Shown here piece after piece: positions 58,941-64,000 of a DNA stretch of 64,000 nt. The DNA is from Pseudoflavonifractor capillosus (lineage in GTDB: Bacteria; Bacillota; Clostridia; Oscillospirales; Oscillospiraceae). A program made the translations under genes and the position numbers. A model generated the notes under the pieces. It was given only the letters and a program-made list of their open reading frames with translations, made no database searches and was not told where the DNA came from. The stretch lies in assembly GCF_016899775.1 (NCBI RefSeq), contig NZ_JACJJE010000004.1, forward strand, positions 1-64,000, written 5' to 3'. Positions within the stretch are counted from its first letter, which is position 1, and every line of letters begins with the position of its first letter.

Positions 58941-61097
58941 TTAATCTGCGGGGGCACTGTCTGACTGAGGCTGGCGGGCGTACCAGTCGTCCACTGCCTG
59001 ACGAATTGCCGTACTTGTCCCGGAGGGCAGCACCCGAAGGACGGGAAGGGAGGCGTTCTCCTCGTTGTCCTCCCCCAGAGGCCCGCAGGCCAGGAGGCAT
59101 CCCCCGTCCCGCTCCTCTAAATACACATGCAGTTCTGTGTCCCCGTCTCGCGCGAGGGATATGATGCAGTCGGATTCCCCGACGGCTACCCGGCCGGGGG
59201 AACGGGAGAGGTCGATGCCGGTAACGGTCTCATCCAGAAGGAAACTGGAAATTTGGGCGATAACGTTCCGGTCACTAATTCGATAGAAAAAGTCCGCCTT
59301 GGGGGAGGGGGTGAAACAGACAGGAGATTCGCCCTGCAAAGCCGCATACAGCTCCTCAGAGCTGGGGCAGAGAGCCGCCTCCCGGCAAACCTCCAGCACC
59401 GCGTCCGCCAGGTGGTCCGGGATGGCGATGGAGTACCAGCTCCCCGCGTCCATGGCCCGGGCGTACCAGCCCTCCGGGGCGGACGGGTCCCACCAGGGCG
59501 CGCCGTAGCTCACCTCATAGAAGGTGGTCCAGTTGGTGAGCCAGTCCTCCATGTCATAGTCCGGGGACTGGTTCTGGGCCACGCACTCCGGGTCGTTCAA
59601 AAACAGCTCCGTGAGCTGGGCCTTGAATGTGGCGTGCTCCACCCGGTACTGCACCTGGGGCAGGGTGCGCTGCTCCTGCTGAAGAACTCTTATTTGCTCA
59701 ATAATCCCGTCTGGGAAAACAGCGGCAGGAAAACAGGCCAGATGTTCTGAGTCAGGGTTCAGGACGTATGTCTCCGGATCGGATGAATTTGAATCTCGAT
59801 AAAGATAATAGGTGGCCGCTTCCATCTCTCCGCCCCGCTCATACCAGAAGGTAAGGGGGGTAGAGGAGAGAAAACGGGATGGCCAATCGGTTTCCAACAC
59901 CTCATCAGAGAAGTTCAACAAGTCGTGAACCTGGTTCAGCAGTTCTTTTGCCTCCGCCAGAAGGTCCGGGTCCGTGATTTGGGTGGGGTCGGCACCGCTG
60001 CTATAGAGGGGCTGCCCCAGGTGGACGGCCTGGGCGACAGATACATGATACTTAAAGTCACTGTAGATGGAGTCTGGGTCAGGAACGGCTTGGTCCCGTT
60101 CCCCCGCAAACACAAACACCGCCGCCAGGGCCAGGGCGGCCGCCGCCAGAAAGAGGGCGGTTTTCTTTGTCTCCGGCTGTTTCACCAGCTGGGCAATCCG
60201 CCGCTGGACGGTTTTCTTTCCTCCGGTCATGGTGGTGGAGCAGGACAGCACCCCGCCCGCCCCGGACCGCCGGGCCACCAGCCCGATCAGCGTGCGGCCG
60301 TAGGGGATGCGCTCCCCCTCCCCCAGCTGCCGGATGGTCCCCTCGTCGCAGGCCAGCTCTCCGTCCCGCTTGGACAAGATGACTGCCGCCCACACCAGGG
60401 GGTTATACCAGTGGAGGGCCAGGGCCAGGCACCGGAGGAGGGACCAGATGTGGTCCCTGTGCCGGAAGTGAGTGAGCTCATGGGAGAGCACATGGGTGCG
60501 GACTGTTCTGTCCTCCGCCGCCTCCGGGGTAAGGTAGATGGCGGGGCGGAGCACCCCGCACAGACAGGGGGAGGACAGCTCCTCAGCCTCATACACCGGC
60601 AGGGGACAGCCTGCTGTGGGGAGGGGCCGTCGGCCTCTGCGGAGTTTTTGGGCAAACCGCAGGTTGGCGGCCAGCACCGCCAGCAGGACCACGCCGGCCC
60701 CCGCCGCCCACACAACCTGAACTCCGTCGCTGAGTGTGGGGCCGCCGAAATGATAATATTCGGAGAGGTTACTCTCTATGGTGGACGCGGAATGAGGCAA
60801 GTCGGCCTGGTCCTCCTCATCCAAACTCACGGAGGGATTGATGGGGCGTACCAGGATCGTGTTCGGGAAGATAGGGCGCTCCGATATGGTGGACAGCTCC
60901 GGCGTCAGGTCCGCCACCGCGGCGGGGAGGGAGAGGCCCGGAATCTGGAAGGGCACCAGCAGCCGCAGGAGGACCACCCCCCACAGGGCATACCGCACCC
61001 GGGGGGACAGCTTTCGGAACAGTGTCCCCCGCAGGAGCAGAAAGACCGCCAGCAGAATGGACGAGGTGACGCACCAGGAGATGAGCAGCTCCATCAT
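58941..61097 (-). CDS. BlaR1/MecR1-family M56 metallopeptidase sensor
   Basis: This 718-residue membrane protein has four predicted N-terminal helices, a cytoplasmic M56 zinc-protease domain with HVLSHELTHFRHRDH (HELTH about residue 205), the downstream WYNPLVWAA segment and a further helix (LFLAAAALALAAVFVF). The extracellular C-terminal part (about 330-718) lacks an obvious penicillin-binding serine motif. It may therefore sense a signal other than beta-lactams. On activation it would cleave BlaI. It overlaps blaI by 4 bases; no beta-lactamase gene is adjacent. Confidence 0.87.
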   Translation of the reverse strand: MMELLISWCVTSSILLAVFLLLRGTLFRKLSPRVRYALWGVVLLRLLVPFQIPGLSLPAAVADLTPELSTISERPIFPNTILVRPINPSVSLDEEDQADLPHSASTIESNLSEYYHFGGPTLSDGVQVVWAAGAGVVLLAVLAANLRFAQKLRRGRRPLPTAGCPLPVYEAEELSSPCLCGVLRPAIYLTPEAAEDRTVRTHVLSHELTHFRHRDHIWSLLRCLALALHWYNPLVWAAVILSKRDGELACDEGTIRQLGEGERIPYGRTLIGLVARRSGAGGVLSCSTTMTGGKKTVQRRIAQLVKQPETKKTALFLAAAALALAAVFVFAGERDQAVPDPDSIYSDFKYHVSVAQAVHLGQPLYSSGADPTQITDPDLLAEAKELLNQVHDLLNFSDEVLETDWPSRFLSSTPLTFWYERGGEMEAATYYLYRDSNSSDPETYVLNPDSEHLACFPAAVFPDGIIEQIRVLQQEQRTLPQVQYRVEHATFKAQLTELFLNDPECVAQNQSPDYDMEDWLTNWTTFYEVSYGAPWWDPSAPEGWYARAMDAGSWYSIAIPDHLADAVLEVCREAALCPSSEELYAALQGESPVCFTPSPKADFFYRISDRNVIAQISSFLLDETVTGIDLSRSPGRVAVGESDCIISLARDGDTELHVYLEERDGGCLLACGPLGEDNEENASLPVLRVLPSGTSTAIRQAVDDWYARQPQSDSAPAD

Positions 61098-61468
61098 GTT
61101 CCCTCCGCCTCCTTTAAAATGGCGTACAGTTCCTCAATTTCTTCTTTGGTCAGGGCCTTCTCCCGGGCCATGGAGGACACCATCAGGCCCACGCTCCCCT
61201 GGTACACCCGGTCCAGGAAGGAGCGGGTCTCCTGGCGGGCGGCCTTCTCCCGCTCCACCGCCGGGAAGTAGTGCTTGGCACGGCCCCGGACCTCCACCCG
61301 GACCAGCCCCTTGTCCTCCATCCGGCGCAGGGTGGTGATAGTGGTGCTCTTGGCCCAGCCCACCTTCTCCTTTAAAATAGGGACCAGCTGGGTGACCGTC
61401 TGGGGGGCGCGCTCCCACAGACAGTCCAGCACATACCACTCGCTGTTGGTGAGCATCGTCTCCGCCAT
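61094..61468 (-). CDS. BlaI/MecI/CopY-family repressor
   Basis: This 124-residue winged-helix repressor begins LTNSEWYVLDCLWERAPQTV and has recognition segment VGWAKSTTITTLRRMEDKGL, then the dimerisation helices. The ATG at 61468 follows AAGGAGG. The partner BlaR1 protease is encoded next, and two palindromes fitting a dimeric repressor flank its promoter, so autoregulation is likely. Confidence 0.92.
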   Translation of the reverse strand: MAETMLTNSEWYVLDCLWERAPQTVTQLVPILKEKVGWAKSTTITTLRRMEDKGLVRVEVRGRAKHYFPAVEREKAARQETRSFLDRVYQGSVGLMVSSMAREKALTKEEIEELYAILKEAEGT

Positions 61469-61491
61469 ATTCGCACGCCTCCTTTTTATAA

Positions 61492-61538
61492 GTTTACTTT
61501 GTAAACCAAACATACCACAAAAGGTCTACGTTGTCAAC
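61492..61538 (-). promoter_or_regulatory. blaI-blaR1 promoter with two BlaI-type operators
   Basis: On the minus strand TTGACA (61537-61532) and TATGTT (61514-61509) are 17 bp apart. A perfect palindrome GTTTAC-TTT-GTAAAC (61492-61506) lies just downstream of -10. A related GTCTACGTTGTCAAC (61524-61538; 12 of 15 matching) covers -35; the centres are 32 bp apart. Confidence 0.8.
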
Positions 61539-61628
61539 CAAAACTTCCGGCGGAGGGCGGCGGTCCAAACCGGCGGAATGAACCCGGTCTTAACAGGAAG
61601 CGAACCCATCTTAACATACATTTTACTA

Positions 61629-61810
61629 TTGACGAACGGTCCCTTTGATGCTATCGTATATGTGCTGGAATATCGAGGTAGAGTCTGTCGCAGAGGGCAG
61701 GAAACTGCGCCTCCTTTGATTCACAGCGTCGGAATGGGAAAGAGAATTTCAGTGCCTTTCCCCCGGAGATGGACAGGACTTTTGAGGGAAAGAGGTCCTG
61801 CTCTTTTTTT
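61629..61810 (+). promoter_or_regulatory. pit promoter and leader with candidate attenuator
   Basis: TTGACG (61629-61634) and TATCGT (61652-61657) are 17 bp apart. About 130 bases later CAGGAC (61774-61779) can pair with GTCCTG (61795-61800), followed by CTC and seven T's, a possible terminator more than 190 bases ahead of pit. No credible gene is seen in 61539-62006. Confidence 0.45.
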
Positions 61811-62006
61811 GCTCCTGAGCCATGTTTGAAAAATGTCAACATGCCAAAACGGCGGGCCTTTTCCCACCATGCCGCGTTCATTTTCCCTGCAATCCACCAA
61901 GGATTGCCGCGTCAAATTGCCTTGCCTGGCGGAAAATCCCTCGTCGTTGGGCACATTTCCACTTTTCAAACAAGGCATAGAAAAATAAAAGGGGTTTTGC
62001 TGGACT

Positions 62007-63065
62007 ATGGATATGGATGTTTCGCTCTCTTATTTCTTACAGGCGATCTCCACAAACCCGGTCATGCTGGTGACCGTTCTCCTGACCCTGGGGGTCATCT
62101 TCGTCAATGGCTGGACCGACGCGCCCAACGCCATTGCCACCTGCATCACCACCCGCTGCCTGGGGGCCCGGAAGGCCATTATTACCAGCGCGGTCTTCAA
62201 CTTCCTGGGCGTGCTCATCATGACCCACATCAACAGCGCGGTGGCCTCCACCATCAGCAACATGGTGGACTTTGGAAGCAATACCCACGAGGCGCAGATC
62301 GCCCTGTGCGCGGCTCTGTTCTCCATCGTGGTGTACAGCGTGGGGGCCTCCTACTTCGGCATCCCCACCAGTGAGAGCCACAGTCTGATCGCCGGCCTCA
62401 CCGGCGCGGCCATCGCCATCCACGGCGGCCTGGACGGGGTCAACCCGGACGAGTGGATCAAGGTCATCTACGGCCTGTTCCTGAGCCTGGCCCTGGGCTT
62501 CCTGTCCGGGTGGGTGATCTGCAAGCTGATTACGATCATCTGCGCCGGGATGAACCGGCATAAGACCAACCGCTTCTTCCAGGCGGGCGAGATTTTCGGC
62601 GCCGCCGCCATGAGCTTCATGCACGGCGCCCAGGACGGCCAGAAGTTCATCGGCGTGCTCTTCCTGGGCGTGGCCTTCAGCAACGGCCAGAGCAGCGTGG
62701 AGGGCGTGATCATCCCCGTCTGGCTGATGATCGTGTGCAGCACGGTCATGGGCGTGGGCACCAGCGTGGGCGGAGAGAAGATCATCAAGTCGGTGGGCAT
62801 GGACATGGTCCGCCTGGAGAAATACCAGGGCTTTTCCGCCGACCTGGCCGGCGCCTTCTGCCTGCTGCTGTCCAGCGTGTTCGGCATTCCGGTGTCCACC
62901 ACCCACACCAAGACCAGCGCCATCATGGGCGTGGGCGCGGTGAAGCGGCTGTCCGCCATCAACTTCGGCGTGGTCAAGGACATGATGCTCACCTGGGTGT
63001 TTACCTTCCCCGGCTGCGGCCTCATCAGCTTTGTGATGGCCAAGCTGTTTATGACCATCCTGTGA
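62007..63065 (+). CDS. PiT-family inorganic phosphate transporter
   Basis: This 352-residue polytopic protein has both family repeats: GWTDAPNAIATCITTRCLG near the N-terminus and FMHGAQDGQKFIGVLFLG in the middle, plus GIPTSESHSL and GIPVSTTHTKTSAIMGVGAV. It imports phosphate (usually as metal-phosphate) with protons or sodium. It is followed 64 bases later by a DUF47 protein, the common regulatory partner. Confidence 0.94.
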   Translation: MDMDVSLSYFLQAISTNPVMLVTVLLTLGVIFVNGWTDAPNAIATCITTRCLGARKAIITSAVFNFLGVLIMTHINSAVASTISNMVDFGSNTHEAQIALCAALFSIVVYSVGASYFGIPTSESHSLIAGLTGAAIAIHGGLDGVNPDEWIKVIYGLFLSLALGFLSGWVICKLITIICAGMNRHKTNRFFQAGEIFGAAAMSFMHGAQDGQKFIGVLFLGVAFSNGQSSVEGVIIPVWLMIVCSTVMGVGTSVGGEKIIKSVGMDMVRLEKYQGFSADLAGAFCLLLSSVFGIPVSTTHTKTSAIMGVGAVKRLSAINFGVVKDMMLTWVFTFPGCGLISFVMAKLFMTIL

Positions 63066-63129
63066 TTCCGGAGCGTTCCGGTTCTGTTTGGGTCCCCATT
63101 TGAAGATTTGATTCAGGAGTGAGACGGAA

Positions 63130-63753
63130 ATGGCAAAGAAGCAAGACGCATATTATTTTGAAACCTTTACGGCCTGTCTGGACGACGCCTGCAAGGCGGC
63201 CCAGCTGCTGGACCGGTCCATGCGGGAGTTTGACCCCGCCCAGATCAAAGAGACGCTGGACGAGATGCACAACATCGAGCACGCCGCCGACGACAAGAAG
63301 CACGAGCTGCTCAACGTGCTGGCCAAGGCCTTCATCACCCCCATCGAGCGGGAGGACATCATCCTCCTCAGCCAGAACATCGACGAGGTCACCGACAAGA
63401 TCGAGGACGTGCTGCTGCGGGTCTACTGCAACAACGTGCAGAAGATCCGGCCGGAGGCCCTGGAGCTGTCCCGGCTGGTGATCCGCTGCTGTGAGGAGGC
63501 CAAGCTCATGGCTCAGGAGTTCGCCGACTTCAAGCGCTCCAAGGGCCTGCGGGACCACATCATCCGCATCAACACCCTGGAGGAGGAGGCCGACCAGCAG
63601 TTCATCAACAGCATGCGCACCCTCCACACCACCTGCACCGATCCCATTGAGATCATCGTGTGGCGGGAGATCTTCCTCTATCTGGAGAAGTGCGTGGATG
63701 CCTGCGAGCACGTGGCCGACACGGTGGAGAGCGTGGTCATGAAGAATTCCTGA
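63130..63753 (+). CDS. DUF47-family PhoU-like protein
   Basis: This 207-residue all-helical protein of the TIGR00153/DUF47 family is related to PhoU. The E/DxxxD motifs of metal-binding helices appear as MHNIEHAADDKKHELLN and NTLEEEADQQFINSM. It usually accompanies Pit transporters and modulates them. It starts at an ATG after CAGGAGTGAGACGG. Confidence 0.92.
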   Translation: MAKKQDAYYFETFTACLDDACKAAQLLDRSMREFDPAQIKETLDEMHNIEHAADDKKHELLNVLAKAFITPIEREDIILLSQNIDEVTDKIEDVLLRVYCNNVQKIRPEALELSRLVIRCCEEAKLMAQEFADFKRSKGLRDHIIRINTLEEEADQQFINSMRTLHTTCTDPIEIIVWREIFLYLEKCVDACEHVADTVESVVMKNS

Positions 63754-63778
63754 TCGGATGAGATCTGGAAGAGTTCAT

Positions 63779-63838
63779 ATGGAAAAGGAGGACGAAGCCG
63801 TCCCGCCTTCCGGCCGGGCGGCCCAGTTCGCACTATGA
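63779..63838 (+). CDS. Possible 19-codon upstream reading frame coupled to trkH
   Basis: ATG at 63779 opens MEKEDEAVPPSGRAAQFAL, whose TGA overlaps the trkH ATG (ATGA). A GGAAGAG lies before it, whereas trkH itself has no ribosome site within 15 bases. Translation of trkH may thus depend on this short frame. It may alternatively be chance. Confidence 0.35.
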   Translation: MEKEDEAVPPSGRAAQFAL

Positions 63839-64000
63839 TACGGTTTTTAAAAAAGCAGCCCCCCGGGCGGCTCATTGCCCTGGGCTTTGCGGCGGTGATT
63901 CTGATTGGCAGCGCCCTTTTGATGCTGCCCATCTCCATCCGGCCGGGGGTGGAGGTGGCGTACATCGACGCGCTGTTCACCTCCACCAGTGCAGTCTGCG
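63835..64000 (+). CDS. TrkH/KtrB-family potassium transporter, N-terminal part (runs off window)
   Basis: The first 55 residues show a basic start, a first helix (LIALGFAAVILIGSALLMLP) and the beginning of the first pore loop, YIDALFTSTSAVC, which matches the TrkH/KtrB FTATSAxCVTGL motif. The remainder lies outside the window. It would import K+ together with a TrkA/KtrA partner. Confidence 0.85.
   Translation, partial: MIRFLKKQPPGRLIALGFAAVILIGSALLMLPISIRPGVEVAYIDALFTSTSAVC

Noticed and set aside
61651-61978. Minus-strand frames of 76-85 codons between blaI and pit
   Set aside because: Composition and lack of start signals suggest leader sequence; the region fits a promoter and 5' UTR for pit better.

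Overview
The window looks like chromosome from a GC-rich, endospore-forming Firmicute of the Oscillospiraceae type (Flavonifractor / Pseudoflavonifractor / Lawsonibacter-like). The reasons are Gram-positive ribosome sites and sigma-A-type promoters, the sporulation genes spmA, spmB, yqfC and yqfD, clostridial-type sugar and arginine loci, and high-GC codon use. The genus is inference. No rRNA, tRNA, CRISPR array, transposase or phage gene was seen.

Layout. 1-13.8 kb is an L-arabinose utilisation cluster: a divergent AraR-type repressor, a YtfQRT/YjfF-type sugar ABC transporter, an FGGY kinase that probably acts as ribulokinase, araA, araD, an aldose 1-epimerase and a two-gene transketolase. 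Together they would carry arabinose from uptake to xylulose-5-P and the pentose phosphate pathway. 13.9-26.6 kb is mixed: a lipoprotein, spmA-spmB, an AbrB/SpoVT-like regulator, a complete purF, a CmpB-type membrane protein, an AlaX editing protein, a TPR-DUF4261 protein and yqfC-yqfD-phoH. 26.6-30 kb is rich in palindromic repeats and holds a 2.33-kb cassette of four small genes bounded by a 186-bp inverted repeat. 30-32.5 kb carries a ribbon-helix-helix gene, comF, an mreB-type gene and an Spx/ArsC-like gene.

32.9-41.5 kb holds a LysR regulator divergent from argC-argJ-argB-argD, followed by an NhaC-family antiporter and an alanine/ornithine-racemase-like enzyme. 41.5-46 kb has greA, an HTH protein with a glycine-rich repeat tail and a Ca2+-type P-ATPase. 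46.1-56.9 kb is a minus-strand purine cluster: purE, purC, a purF paralogue without the catalytic cysteine, purM, purN, a small membrane protein, purO, a DUF1266/DUF2185 protein, an AICAR-transformylase-only purH, purD and a HAD phosphatase. It is preceded by a leader with its own terminator and interrupted by a terminator after purN. 57-64 kb has a glycosyltransferase divergent from a PAP2 phosphatase, a BlaI-BlaR1 pair with two operator-like palindromes, and pit, a DUF47 regulator and the start of a TrkH/KtrB gene, which runs off the window.

The least expected structure is in the non-coding DNA. Two families of dispersed hairpins have conserved ends but stems that differ between copies while staying self-complementary. 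They occupy many gaps, including those inside the purine operon, and they build the long inverted repeat around the 27.4-29.7 kb cassette.
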